Shown here: positions 1-11,224 of the stretch, piece after piece
Layout: every line of letters starts with the position of its first letter
How positions within the stretch are numbered: position 1 is the first letter of the stretch
Origin: Diabrotica undecimpunctata
Taxonomy: Eukaryota > Arthropoda > Insecta > Coleoptera > Chrysomelidae
DNA: 64,000 nucleotides
Reading direction: 5' to 3'
Assembly: GCF_040954645.1 (NCBI RefSeq)
Contig: NC_092804.1
Location: 42,499,753 to 42,563,752, forward strand
Notes under the pieces: model-generated
What the model saw: only the letters and a program-made list of their open reading frames with translations
What the model was told of the DNA's origin: nothing
Database searches by the model: none
Position numbers and translations under genes: made by a program

Positions 1-149
1 CATCAATCGCACAACAATGCACTCCTACAGATAGATCAAGAAAAAAATGAGTTTCTTTGGATGGGATGTTACTTTACAGAAGAAACTAGACTCAAGTAAA
101 AAGATCAAATGCAGATCTGAAGCAGCAGGGAATCAAAATTTGAGTTGAG

Positions 150-1075
150 GGGGGTGACCCGCAGAGTTATTCAGAGAATGGCTGCACTGGGGAGGATAAT
201 GCCCAATATCGGTGGATCCAAATCCAAAAGAAGGTGCTGTGCAGTCTGTCGTCTTCTACGCGGCCCCAGTCTGGAGTGAGGCAGTAGAAATACCAACTTA
301 CAAGAGGCTCATGGTACGCGCCGACAAAACTAGTCTGCTGCGGGTAGGATGTGCCTACAGGACCGTGTCAGCTGCCGCTCTCTGGGTGATCACCGGCTGT
401 TTTCCTTTACATGTGCTGGCAGGTGAAAAGGCAAGGATTCATAGTCGTAGGGGGCGGAACATTGGAGAGCGAGGGATGACTGAGATAAGTCTGGCCGAGA
501 GATTAATTTCAATCGGTCAGTATCAGCAAGAAAGGGAGGCAACACGTGATGTGGTGGAGTGGATGAAGTCACTAATCCCGAACCACCGAAGCTAGGTGGA
601 CTGTGGGCATAGGCAGCTGGATTATTGTCTGACGCAAATGCTCACCAGCCATGGCTGCTTCCGCAGCTATCTTTTCAGGTTAAGGAGGGCACAGTCCGAT
701 CAGTGCCTTTACTGTGGTCTCTCGGATACTGTGACATACACGATGTTAGAGTATGAGCGTTAAGCGGGTGAAAGAGAGAAGCTTGAAAGAGAGTGTAACT
801 GCAGAATGTTTGATTCCGTGAGAGAAATGGTGGCGAAAATGATGAGGGATGAGTGGTGGTGGTCACGGATCCACAAATTTATCATGGAGCTGCTCTCTTT
901 AAAATAACTAGAGTAGAGGGAACTGACAACAAAATTCTGAAACGAGCGAGTAGCCCCTCAGTGGGATTCGGACTGTTGCGAGCCGAAATGGGAGAGTGTC
1001 AAAGGACTAACTCCCTCGGGCATCTCGTCCTGGCACAACTTCGTTAGGGTCTTAGGAACCCAACACCACCTGGAT
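150..1075 (+). mobile_element. R1-like LINE, C-terminal end of ORF2 plus 3' UTR, decayed
   Basis: Three reading frames join into the end of an R1-type reverse transcriptase. Near 190-235 the frame reads MPNIGG; from 212 to 595 an open frame has YAAPVWSEA, AYRTVSAAALWVITG and PLHVLA, which are landmarks of the R1 C-terminal region. From about 600 to 770 another frame gives TSHGCFRSYLFRLRR followed by a CxxC pair, as in the R1 C-terminal zinc finger. The protein ends near 890 (WSRIHKFIMELL then stop) and about 180 bp of 3' UTR-like sequence follows. At least two frameshifts break it, and no endonuclease or RT palm is present, so it is a 5'-truncated dead copy. Confidence 0.8.
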
Positions 1076-1334
1076 GAGTCACAGGTGTCTGTATGCAGAT
1101 TTTCCTTCTTCTCTTTAAAGATATACAAAAAGATCTGAAGCAGCTCGCACGACTTTTCTGAAATTGAAATCATTCTTCTGTAACCATAATTTAGTCCTAA
1201 AATTACGTCAAAGAATGATCAAATGTTATATTGTAGATGTAGTTGCACAGAATCATGTTCAGAATACACTGGACAACAATGCAAACCAACGAATTTTTGT
1301 TAAATATAGCAAATGCTTTTCGTGAATTATTTAA

Positions 1335-1605
1335 AATTATTAAGATAAAAAGATTTCATACCTAGGACATATTATTAAAGAAGATCAATACAAAATCCTT
1401 TAACTTATCATGAAAGGTAAAATCGAGAGGAATTAAGGGACAGTACATTAAACGCTAGAAAAACAACCCGGGAACTTCACTGAGATTTATAGGGTGGAAA
1501 AACAAATAGATTATAGAACAATATGAGTTTGTTCTTAGATTAGACGTACTTTTTGTTACAAGGATAGCTCATACTTATCAAGCAATTAAACAACTGTTGA
1601 AGAAG
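1335..1605 (+). mobile_element. RTE-like LINE, 3' end fragment
   Basis: The plus strand encodes YLGHIIKEDQYKIL then a stop, then MKGKIE. This is a broken copy of the C-terminal signature (YLGHIMR..., LLQ-I-GKI-G-RG-GRR) that recurs through this window at 16.5, 41.1 and 61.7 kb. The fragment ends near AIKQLLKKT. It carries several stops and cannot be functional. Assignment to RTE is from general family resemblance only. Confidence 0.6.
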
Positions 1606-1734
1606 ACGTTTCGCTTTTGATTTTCTTCGTGGTGTTGTATATTGATAAGTGGTGTTTCTCAACACTGGTCATCCTGTACCCAACTTAACATACTCTTTTT
1701 TATTTTAGCATCGAAATGACAGGGAATGAAGGAG

Positions 1735-2355
1735 ATGAAATAATATGCGATACGCCGACGATACTGTAATTCTAGCTGAAAAGATCCACGATCGGCAGGT
1801 ACGAATCAATAGAGTTGACATATAATGCAGAAATTGTGGACTGATAAACATCCACAAAACTAAATATATGGTTACCAGTAAAGAAGATATCGGCCCAGCC
1901 CAACTGGTATTAAACCAGCAAACGCTGGAAAGAGTACAATGCTTCAAATTTTCTGGATGTTGGATCACTTAAAATTTAGATCCGTCCTTCGAAATCAGAT
2001 TTCCAATTGAACAGGCACATTGTTAAAAGTTATTATCCAATACCTCATTGAATTTAGAAATCCGTGAAAAGTTTGACAGATGATATCTATGGTCTGTAAT
2101 TTTGTATTCATGGGAAACTTGGACCATGAATAAAATCGAGTCATTTGAAATGTGGGTTTAATCCCAAGGATCAAAATATTATGAGTTCTTTCGGCTAATT
2201 TTTAATAGTAAAATTAAAGAAAAGAACAGGTTTAATAGCAGACCAAATGCTATACGTAGCTCAATACTTAAATCAATATAAAAATATTATAAGCATAGTA
2301 GTCACCCATGGTCCTACGGAAACTCTCAGAAGATCGAAATAACAAAATACGACTA
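1735..2355 (+). mobile_element. LINE reverse transcriptase fragment with YADD motif
   Basis: The frame at 1749-1790 reads RYADDTVILAE; YADD at 1751-1762 is the RT catalytic motif C. Downstream pieces (INIHKTKYMV, then CFKFSGCWI near 1945) match the thumb and connection of RTE-like LINEs. The end near 2310 resembles the tail of the 13.2-kb LINE copy (a run like VVTHGPTETLRR). Many stops and indels. The 5' part up to the palm is missing. Confidence 0.75.
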
Positions 2356-2359
2356 GTAT

Positions 2360-3235
2360 TAAGGCAAAAAAACTTACAAGTGGTATAAAAACTAATGTTT
2401 TATCAGCTTATTCACAACACTATTTCTTTTAGATTTCTTTAGTACCGCCTTCATTAATTATAAAAATTTAAGTACCTGTTCATAACATAGTTCTTGAAAG
2501 TTTCAAATCATGAACAGAATTTGTATATTGGATTTATGTAACATTATAACAGCAAATGTTATTCCACATCTTTGCCGGTGCTATTTTACGAAATTTAATT
2601 ATGAGGTGATTAATGAGTAATGCACACGTGAATTTTGCACCATAAGTATAGATTGCCCATTACTATTAATTTAAATCGAATTTTTAGTATTATGTATTAT
2701 AAGTGTATACGAATATATTGACTTATATAAGTAGTTCATATTTTTTGTTTGTTCTGTCAGTTTTCACTTATTTTTTGTATTGATGTACATTTGGAGGTAT
2801 TCAATTAATTTTCAGAATTTCCCCTTTCCCAATAAAAAAAAAAAAAACAAAAACCTTCTCTTCAGGTATTAAAAACCGTCTAATTTTAAATAGGGAATAG
2901 ACCATAGGTGGCACATCATTAGGCAGGTATTTCGCTGTAGAATTCAAACATCCCGATTTTTTCCATATTAACTATATTCTTGTGAAAAAGTATTAATTTG
3001 TTGAAAGTGTTACACCTCTTAAAAACTAAACGTAACGCCTATGTTATGCTTGTGTCAATTTCAATTTTTCCCATTACAACAAAAAATATATTAAAATGAA
3101 ATTTGCAACATTAATAGGAATCTTTATTAAAGTAACGTAAATGCATAAAATGAACTAAATTTTTAATTAATAAATCCCTAATTCAAAATAGTTATTTATT
3201 TGCTTATCAGCTATAATTATTTAAATCTTCAAAAT
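2360..3235. other. No gene recognised
   Basis: Very AT-rich sequence with stops in all frames. A run of adenines lies at 2834-2848. I see no transposon end, RNA gene or conserved motif. Confidence 0.6.
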
Positions 3236-3239
3236 ATAT

Positions 3240-3545
3240 CAACCAACGCCCATATAATTATAAAGTCGTTGTTTGAAATTATAACGACCATTTTGAAGCA
3301 CTTCGAGGCTTACTACTAGAGTACATTCATGCAGTATTCGTCGCCTTAGTACTTCCAATGAAGCGGGAATGGCTATAAATATTGCTTTTCAAATGACTCC
3401 ATAGGAAGAACTCAAGGCGAGTTAAATCGGGGATCTTGCTGGCCAATGCAGGAGGAATGACTATAAAAATCGTGCTTTTTAAATAACTTCATAAGAAGAA
3501 GTCCAGTGGAATTAAATTAGGGATCTTGCTGGCCATTCAATAAAA
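3240..3545 (-). pseudogene. Tc1/mariner-type transposase, C-terminal fragment with internal duplication
   Basis: On the minus strand two successive stretches read like the mariner motif WPARSPDLTPLDFFLW. One is at about 3487-3530 (degenerate) and one at about 3405-3460 (WPARSPI/DL then LEFFLWSHLKSNIY in a second frame). Downstream, LRRRILHEC and then FKQRL resemble the usual C-terminus of insect mariner-like transposases. The third catalytic aspartate region is therefore present twice. Stops and frameshifts make it a relic; no TIRs were found. Confidence 0.65.
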
Positions 3546-3549
3546 CCTT

Positions 3550-4164
3550 TTTGTCTAATCAATTGCCTCGAAAAAACCGTTCATTAACCGTTCACGTTTG
3601 GATCAACTGTGTACTCTAGATATAATAAAAAGTAAAAAGCCACAGAAAAATATGCCTTTAGAGTTGCATTATTTGGCATGCTTAAATTGATAAAGAATGT
3701 ATAAAAAGAAGATTTAAAAAGAAAGTATTTATCCGAAAATATTTTAAAGTTCAATGTATCGGAAAAGATTTTCATAAGCGTGAAATAAGGCCAACTTAAA
3801 TTTACATGTATAAATATGCTTTGATAAGAATATCTTTCTGGAAAAACAAAAAAGCAGCGTCAAAACTTTATTATAATAATTAACAGTTACAGCGTCTGAC
3901 TCACAAAATTCGTAAACAATCTTTTATAGATTGAATAATTTTATAACAGTACTTCCTAAATATGGCAAAATTATGCAAACTTGGTGTTTTTTTAAACGAC
4001 TGATTAAAATATCAAGTAATTATATTTTATAATACTTATATTTATAGATAACGTTCACTGACTTTTCATATTTAATAATAATTTAGTAGAAACAAAGGCT
4101 TCTCTCAAGAAGTTGTTTATAGCAGTTAACAGAAATTGTTGCCCCAAAGCTAAATATACAATTC

Positions 4165-4165
<1 letters not shown>
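3550..4165. other. No gene recognised
   Basis: AT-rich, no recognised coding or RNA feature. The short open frame at 3584-3775 on the minus strand is rich in F, Y and N, as expected of random AT-rich DNA. Confidence 0.6.

Positions 4166-4167
<2 letters not shown>

Positions 4168-4251
<84 letters not shown>
4168..4251. repeat. (TA)n microsatellite
   Basis: An uninterrupted alternating AT run of about 84 bp. It creates spurious IYIYIY frames on both strands. Confidence 0.98.
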
Positions 4252-4255
<4 letters not shown>

Positions 4256-4316
4256 GGTAGAAGGTATCGGCATAGCTCGCAACAAAGGAAAAAATATATA
4301 AAATATGTGTATAAGA
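4252..4316. repeat. Short direct repeat, copy 1
   Basis: A 65-bp segment beginning taaaggtagaaggtatcgg and ending gtgtataag, found again at 4585-4648. It abuts the (TA)n tract and is followed by a segment around 4325-4345 that reads as the reverse complement of the segment after copy 2. Confidence 0.85.
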
Positions 4317-4584
4317 GGGAAGGCAACCGTATATACGTATTTCTGACTATTGGTCGCCTTCAGTACGATGCAGACAAGTTTGAAAAGGAGCATGTTAACT
4401 TAGAAAGAATTACTACAGGAGCAATGCGACCAATTTGTGGCAATATTGTTAGAAGACTCTGAGGTTTCCAGAGCAACAACTAACACATCTACGAAGGAAG
4501 TTCGTCTATCTGGGAAATGGAATGTCAAACGTTTAGAACGTTTCAAACAACAAAACTAAAGGTTAATGCGAGATAATAGTAAAA

Positions 4585-4648
4585 TAAAGGTAGAAGGTAT
4601 CGGCATAGCTCGCAACAAAGGAAAAAAATATAAAATATGTGTATAAGA
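4585..4648. repeat. Short direct repeat, copy 2
   Basis: Nearly identical to 4252-4316. It is followed at 4655-4683 by agaaatacgtatatacg then ttgcc, which is the inverse of the sequence after copy 1, with the palindrome cgtatatacg at the pivot. Confidence 0.85.
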
Positions 4649-4794
4649 TGGAAACCAGAAATACGTATATACGTTTGCCTTCCATGGATGAGCGACAGGC
4701 AGATGAACGCATTGTCTAAACAAAACTTCATAGAGAAGCGATTAGCTTACAATAAAAACAAGGGTATATAAAATGACAATGTAATCCTACATTA

Positions 4795-5085
4795 GATAAC
4801 AAAAAAAAACGCTAGGAGACAGAATAAGACATGATGAAATCAGAACCAGATGTGGAATAAAATATATAAATCAATGGACCAAAAACAGAAAAATACAATA
4901 CAATTAAGAACATACACACAGAAATATCGGAAAACAGATCTTTAAGAATAGCAAGATGGCCAGACACCCTCAATGGTGGATAAAACTGACGTTAGAAAAG
5001 GTGCATATGTACTCAATGTGTATCAAAATAGAAGATGGATGGAGAAGATGAGTTTTAGATCGGATGCAGTTGTCAAAACATTATA
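4795..5085 (+). mobile_element. LINE C-terminal fragment
   Basis: Translated pieces DEIRTRCGIKYINQW and TKNRKIQYN, then ENRSLRIAR in another frame, match a C-terminal block seen in many insect endonuclease/reverse-transcriptase LINEs (DEIRRRC, W, NRK, W, ENR, R-ARD). Frameshifted, with no RT palm. The clade is uncertain. Confidence 0.55.
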
Positions 5086-5089
5086 ATTC

Positions 5090-5580
5090 CAACAACTAAA
5101 AACATTTTCAACTAAAATTATTTTACGAAAAAAATACCAACCTAAATATGTTAAAAAGATAAGTAAACGTTACTAGATGAATATCACAGATGACATTTTG
5201 AAATTATACTACAAGGGATAACAAGTTTTTTAGCAACTTAATCTTCTATATTATCCAATGGTGATATGTACGATACCACATTTCTTAAAAACATTGTGGT
5301 GGAGATAAAAGAGTTTTGAATAAAAAATAAACTGTGGTGAGATTAAGGATAAAAATACTTGTTATATATCATTTATATTATAACTTACAATGTAAACAAA
5401 TAAATACTTTAAAAAAAATTATTGCCATGACTATTCTTACTTTTTATATACTATTTATATTATTTATAGTCGATAATAAACTAAAACACCTCAACAGATT
5501 TTCAATGAACGAATTTGTATTATACGAATACGAAGTCTTGCTTCTTTAACTTATCCTTAATAAACGTTCAATGGTTCAAT
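5090..5580. other. No gene recognised
   Basis: AT-rich, stops in all frames beyond about 70 codons, no motif recognised. Confidence 0.55.
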
Positions 5581-5584
5581 GGTA

Positions 5585-5685
5585 TAAAGAGGTTATTGGA
5601 GTGGAGACCAAGGGAAGACAAGAGAAGCGAAAACACGAGGAAGAGGCCTATGTTCAGCAGTGGACTTTTGAGACAGGAACACCAA
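5585..5685 (+). mobile_element. RTE-like LINE 3' terminal stub
   Basis: The frame reads KRLLEWRPREDKRSENTRK and ends near FSSGLLRQE. This matches the tail of the LINE family also present at 8.6-9.3 kb and 38.8-39.0 kb (KRILEWRPR...). It is joined directly to the endonuclease start of a different LINE at about 5690. Confidence 0.7.
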
Positions 5686-7085
5686 AAAAAGGCATAAAAA
5701 TAGTAATAGGTGACACAAACGCAAAGTTAGGAACTGAAAAAGAATACATCGGCATAATTAGTAGGCATATCCTACATCAAGACACGAATGAAAAGGGCCA
5801 ATATCTTATTCACTTTGCAGTTAGTAAAAACATGATGAAGTTGTACCATATTTTCCCACAAAACATACACAAAGGCAACTGGAGATCCGTTGAAGGGGGT
5901 GTTGTCAACCAAATAGACCACGTCTTGATAGAAAAGCCATCAGCAACAAGTATTCTGGACGTAAAAAGTAGACAAGGTGCATGCTGCGGCTCATACCACT
6001 TACTAGTTCAGGTACCCTTCAGATGTAGGATCCTCTGACAGGAATAAGACAATCAACCCAGAAAGGAAATTCTAGATCTGGGAAAACTGAAATCGACTAC
6101 AACCCCTCGCAGATAAGATCATCGGAGAATATCAGACAGGATTTAGGCAGGGAGATCAACTATCGACCAACTATTTACGGTTAAGCGGATGTAAAGCAAA
6201 GCCAGGGAATATATTAAGTGAATTTGAAATACTCTCTAAATTAGTTAGGCTCATCCTAATGAAGAAGTAGGACAAAGTGGCTCAGGTACAGATACTACAT
6301 GAGATGACAGACCCATTTCTAATAACACAAGGAATAAAACAGGATAATGGGCTGGTATCAACATTGTTTAGTTTAGCACTGGAATACGTAGTAAGAAAAA
6401 CATCAGAAGGTAGAAACAACACACTTATCGATAAATCAGTCCAAATAGCAGCATATGCAGATGACATAAATATGAGCAGAACCAAAACAAAGGTGATAAT
6501 ACGTATAAGGAACTTAAATTACATGCTAAACAAATAGGTCTGTCAATAAACGAAAAAAATATTAAAATCCTAGTACAAAGTCGATCAGACAGAGCAACAC
6601 GACCCTACCTGACAGGTGACAACTTAGAAAAAGTAGATAGCTTAATGTATTTAGGAGTCAACATCACAAGGAACAACATTAACGATGCAGAGCTTAGCAG
6701 AACAACCATCCTTGCAAGTACTTTGCAATACGGCATACTTTGCTATGAGCCCGATATTTAAATCACGAGAGGTACATCAAAGAACTAAAATACGAATCTA
6801 TAAGACCATAATTCGACCTCTAGTGAGCTATGGATGTGAAACTTAACTTAAAAATCTGTAAACGGCATAGACATATTTGAAAGAAAGGTACTGGGGAATG
6901 CTAGGCTCTATAAATGAGAACAACGGGTGGCGAATCAGAAACAATGCAGGGGAAGAGATCTATTCAATGACCAAGAAAGCGATGGAGGGATGATGTGGAT
7001 GAGAACACAAGAAATCTCCTTGTCAATCGATGGAGAAATAGAATGGATACAGACTGTAACGAATAGATATGCTTGCTGAGAGAAG
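5686..7085 (+). mobile_element. RTE/BovB-like LINE, endonuclease to RT C-terminus, decayed
   Basis: The endonuclease part (5690-6038) has IVIGDTNAKLG (usual form GDFNAKIG), LIHFAVSKNMM, NIHKGNWRS, NQIDHVLI and a degenerate SDHxL site (GSYHLL). This block is the one often auto-annotated as craniofacial development protein 2-like. The fingers and palm motif A lie in about 6100-6230 and are largely deleted. At 6277-6537 the frame has FLITQGIKQDN, LEYVVRK and AAYADDINM, with YADD at about 6451-6462. The connection region YLGVNIT is near 6651 and the C-terminal YKTIIRPLVSYGCET near 6810-6845. The tail reaches RPRKRWRDDVDENTRN near 6975. Several frameshifts and a palm deletion make it a dead copy. 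Confidence 0.85.
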
Positions 7086-7089
7086 CTGA

Positions 7090-7215
7090 TGGACTTTCAT
7101 TAATGTTCTTTCTAGATACAAACAGATGGGATGGAAACCAACACAAGAATTTACAAAGCGGCTATGAGACCAATAATGCATTGCACACCAGAAACGAGAC
7201 CTGATACATTCAAAA
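7090..7215 (+). mobile_element. Small LINE fragment
   Basis: NTRIYKAAMRPIMHY then TPETRPDT at about 7140-7205 matches the RT connection block YKxxxRPILTYAxETRPDT of beetle LINEs. It is separate from, and out of order with, the preceding element. Confidence 0.6.
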
Positions 7216-7219
7216 CACA

Positions 7220-8205
7220 ATAAATTTATAGTTTCAATAAAAAAAAATATTAAAATTATTCGAATTTCTTCGCAAGGAGTAGTTTTTATAAAGGTAGAAA
7301 TTATGTGGTAAAAAATTAAAACAGTAAAGAAATCTAAATTTAATGTCATTGTATAATTAAATAATTTTAAATTGCTTGAATTAGAACGATTTTTTTAATA
7401 GGGGTAGTTTTTACTCCAAAAAAATAAAAAGCAACCAACGGCACGAGTACAATTTTTAAATGGAGGGTAAGTATATCCTAAATCCAAATTTCCATTTAGA
7501 TCAGTGGAGACAAGGTATTTCATGACATTGTTTTAATTATAACTAGTCTAGGGGGTCAGATTTTTTTCGGGTGACACCGAAAATTACACGGTATCGTCGT
7601 ATTTCACGTTCATTTACTGGTATATTAGTAAACATTTCTGTTTTTACCGTATAACTCAGTTTTTGTAGAAAAGATTTCTGATTTAATTTTATACTTCATT
7701 TGAAAATTATTGATACAACACTTCTTATTTGTTATACGCAAGTCCCATTTGCATTCTATATTGTATTGAAATAATTATTTTTCCGCGGTCATATATAGCT
7801 AAATTAACAACAAACAAAATTTGCATTCTATGTTTGCATTTTATTAGAAGTTTGTCGGGGTGGCCATATTATTTTAAAATTTCTTATACAAAGCAGACAA
7901 GAACAACTAAGACCGTTGCAATATTCTGTCATAAAAACTGCACTATCATCCATTTCAAAATCGAATATAGTGTTATTAAAGTTTAAAGAATATTGTAATA
8001 AATATAAATATGATTCGGCTTTTCTTTTTTGTTGTTCTGGTATGTTCAATAAGTTTGATTTTTCGTAGAACTGACCTAGTGAATATTATTTAAAAAAAAT
8101 ATATTCATCTCATTAGTAGGTAGGTATGCCGTTTGTGAATAAAGTTATTCATAATATCGTTGGTTAATTATTTATTAATAATAAAGCTGTCATAAAAATA
8201 CGTTA
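7220..8205. other. No gene recognised
   Basis: AT-rich intergenic-looking DNA. No transposon signature or RNA gene seen. Confidence 0.55.
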
Positions 8206-8212
8206 AATATGA

Positions 8213-8460
8213 GTTAGCAGCTTCGCGTGATATATCGATACTTCGACTTCTTTCTTATCATCGTGAAGTAAATCCAATAGAATTCATTTGGGCTCAAATT
8301 GAGGGAAAAGTTGTCCGAAAAAATAATACTTTTAAAATATATTGGGCTATGGTACTTCCTAATACCATAAGTTACGTGAGTAAAGAGGTAAAGGAATGTA
8401 TTTGACATGTTACCAAAGAAGAACTTGATATGTGGAAAATTGACAATTTAATTAAACCCT
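8213..8460 (+). pseudogene. IS630/Tc1-type DDE transposase, C-terminal fragment
   Basis: A frame from about 8237 reads LRLLSYHREVNPIEFIWAQ, the third catalytic acidic residue block (NPIE-x-W) of DDE_3-type transposases, where PYHxELNPIELxWAQIKG is usual. It continues with NTFK, then after a frame change HVTKEELDMWKIDNL, the expected C-terminus. Only the last third of the protein survives, with stops near 8410. No flanking TIRs were found. Confidence 0.7.
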
Positions 8461-8613
8461 TTATTTAGTATACCGAAACATCGTTACTTTATTTACTCAG
8501 TTTATTCCCAAATGCACACCACTGCTACACTTAAGAGTCTGTAGTTTATTTCGTAATAATGTGAAATATATATTGGAGAAACAGAACATATGTAATAATA
8601 TAAACACATATTA

Positions 8614-9345
8614 AAAGATGGAGAGAAGCTCAGTCATTTGAGATTTGCAGATGACATCGTCCTTATAGCCGATCGTAGGGATGATGCAATAATAATGTTT
8701 GAAAAATTATATCACGCTTCCTTGGAGGTCGGACTAAAGATTAATATGAACAAGACGAAGATGCAAATAATGACTAATCTGGTGCTAAATCGAAATATTG
8801 CTGTTGATGGAAGGGTATTGAGCAGACTACATCGTATAAGTACCTAAAATTCGGTTGGGCAGAGATAACCAGACATGTGAGCTCCCTCGTCGCATAGGAT
8901 TAGCCTGGGCAGCGTTTGGTACATTAAACTATGTATTTAAATCGGATCTACCCATATGCCTCAAAGGGAAAATCATTGACCAATGTGTATTACCTGTACT
9001 CACTTATGGAGCGGAAACATTAACACTCACAAAAAAGGTAGATAATAAGATTCACGTGACTCAGATGGCTATGGAGCGCCAGATGTTGAGTGTCTCTCTG
9101 AGAGACCGAATCCCAAACGAAGAATTACGTCGTAGAACAAAAAGAACAGACGCTGTCGAAAAGATCTCGTCGTTAAAATGGAGTTGGGCAGGACATGTCG
9201 CCAGATTATCAGGCAACCGCAGGACAAAACGTATTTTAGAGTGAAGACCAAGGCAGGAAGCAATACGAAGCAGACAACACTCACCAACGAGAGTAAGAGG
9301 ACGAGACCTATGTTTAGCGTTGGATGTTCACGACTTGCAAATGAT
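8614..9345 (+). mobile_element. RTE-like LINE, RT palm to 3' end, 5'-truncated
   Basis: Begins just before RT motif C: GEKLSHLRFADDIVLIADR at about 8620-8680 (FADD at 8644-8655). The frame runs through LEVGLKINMNKTKMQIM, shifts near 8845, and resumes as GRDNQTCELPRRIGLAWAAF, LPVLTYGAETLTLTKK, ERQMLSVSLRDRIPNEELRRRT and KWSWAGHVARLSGNRRTKRILE. A stop at 9242 follows ILE; the rest of the tail (RPRQEA...) is in another frame to about 9345. One frameshift and one stop in about 230 codons make it one of the better preserved LINE pieces here. Relatives of the same family are at 21.1, 38.8 and 5.6 kb. Confidence 0.88.
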
Positions 9346-9359
9346 TTATTATTATTTAA

Positions 9360-10885
9360 ATAATGCATAATTTTCTTACAGGTTGTACCAAAAAAGTATA
9401 ATACAAGTGTATAAATTGAAAACTTTACAAAGAATACTATCATCCAAAACCGACAGAACATTGACAAAAATTATTGATGTAATGATGACAGATCATCAAC
9501 AAAAAAGATCGTATAAGTAGCTAAATTTTAAGACTAACAGAAGGGGCTGAAAAAGACAAGTAGAAAATATTTGGGAAAAACACTCCCAAATTTCTATACA
9601 CACATGTTAATATAGTAAAATGCCGAAGGGAGGTATTAAAACTAGAATCAAGGTGAGTATAGTAGACTATAATATCTATATAACCACCACAAATATGACA
9701 ACATTGCTACTCATTAGAAGCAAAAATGAAATTAACTACTTACTCAATCTTCGTAGGTCGCAAACATAATATATTTATACATTTTTAGAAGAAACAATAT
9801 TTTAAATTATTGTTATTTGACCATAAGCCATTGAAATCATAAACAATGAAAATATGCCGAGATATTATATAATAAATTTAAAAAAAACGCGCTGAAATCA
9901 ATAAAAATTAAATGAGGTTTATTGAAAAATAAAGATGGGAAGATTTTAAGTCATATAGACAATTAAACAATGCATCGATATGAAGAAGAATCCAGAAGTG
10001 TGTAAGAACTTCCAGAACTTTAAAATATGCGTTATGAATTATTTGCCAAATATTATTTTTCTATTATCCCAAATAAAAGAATTACCGGAGTCATACATTC
10101 CAATTTAATCTGTTGAAAGGTTTTTATACTTTTTTAAGAAATTTAATGCTCTAATTAATTCTAAAAACTAAGGGGAGCATAGATAAATCGAAGGTATAGC
10201 GCAAAATATAGCTAAATGGTATAGAGCAACAAACAGGCATACCATAGATCTGACATGCTTTAATATGAGTAGTATAAGAGTATAAATATTCAAAAAATCT
10301 ATACTTCATAATTTTTTTACGAAATTTATTTTTTTCTCATAAATATTTCTCAATATAAAATCGCGCTGCAGTACAAAATCAAATACTGATTAAACATCCA
10401 AGAATATCATAAATTTTCAAAGTACCAAATACTACAAATAATTTTATTCCATTCAAATACTTTTTATTTTCGCAATTATATAGAAATAAAAATTAGTAGT
10501 TGTGAATAAAGTTCAATGACTCCTCGCCAAAACCGATGTATTTTTACATTTTGCGGACAAATAAAAACTTTATTTATTTATATTTTTCTATTAATAAGCA
10601 CTATGTATATGTATTGTTTATTCGGGGATTAACGGATTAGAGCAAAAAGAATGCTAAAAACTACGGATTTGTAAATACTTTGCAACAAAATGTTATAATC
10701 CTTTATGTAAGGATGCTTATAAATACAAGATAATAGATAACGTTCATTGACATTTCGCCAAAACAACTAAGTACGTAAATATTTCCTTTACAGCCAATCA
10801 AAATAATTTTTGTATTGTCTTTCGTTAATGTAATTATTTTTACACACCTTTCTTCTGATAAATAAACATGTAAGTTAATCCTTTT
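9360..10885. other. No gene recognised
   Basis: AT-rich DNA with short random frames. Two weakly similar stretches (around 10505-10560 and 10735-10790: gttcaatgac/ cgccaaaac/ then T-rich) may be remnants of one repeat. Confidence 0.5.
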
Positions 10886-10888
10886 TTA

Positions 10889-11222
10889 TTGGAAAAACCA
10901 CAACACTTCTTCACACACTATCACGTGTTATCGATCATAGGGTTCATATTCGGCAACGCGTGCGAGCAGAGTAGCGGGATAGTCGTCAGTCCTTTTGGTG
11001 GAACACTATACGTCGGCGTCGTCGGTAGCACGAAATTTCGAACTGCGGATTGGGTCCACTTTCCTCCGATGTCTTGTACACACTGAATCAAATCTCCGAA
11101 GTAGAAAGTGGGCTTTGCATTTGCAAGGATTATGGCTTGTACGCAAGCGTACAAGGATTGTTTTGAATAAGTTTACTTTTTCTTCAGATTGTTTGAACAA
11201 TGTCATCCCTTTGGGAACTTAA
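10889..11222. other. Locally GC-richer segment, function unknown
   Basis: About 330 bp with clearly higher GC and more CpG than the flanks and overlapping short frames on both strands, none of which I recognise. A perfect hairpin (9-bp arms, 2-nt loop) is at 11136-11155. It could be the edge of an unrecognised LTR or a host regulatory region; nothing in the sequence decides this. Confidence 0.35.
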
Positions 11223-11224
11223 TT

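Noticed and set aside
4055..4393. Long minus- and plus-strand ORFs with IYIYIY repeats
   Set aside because: They are translations of the (TA)n microsatellite.
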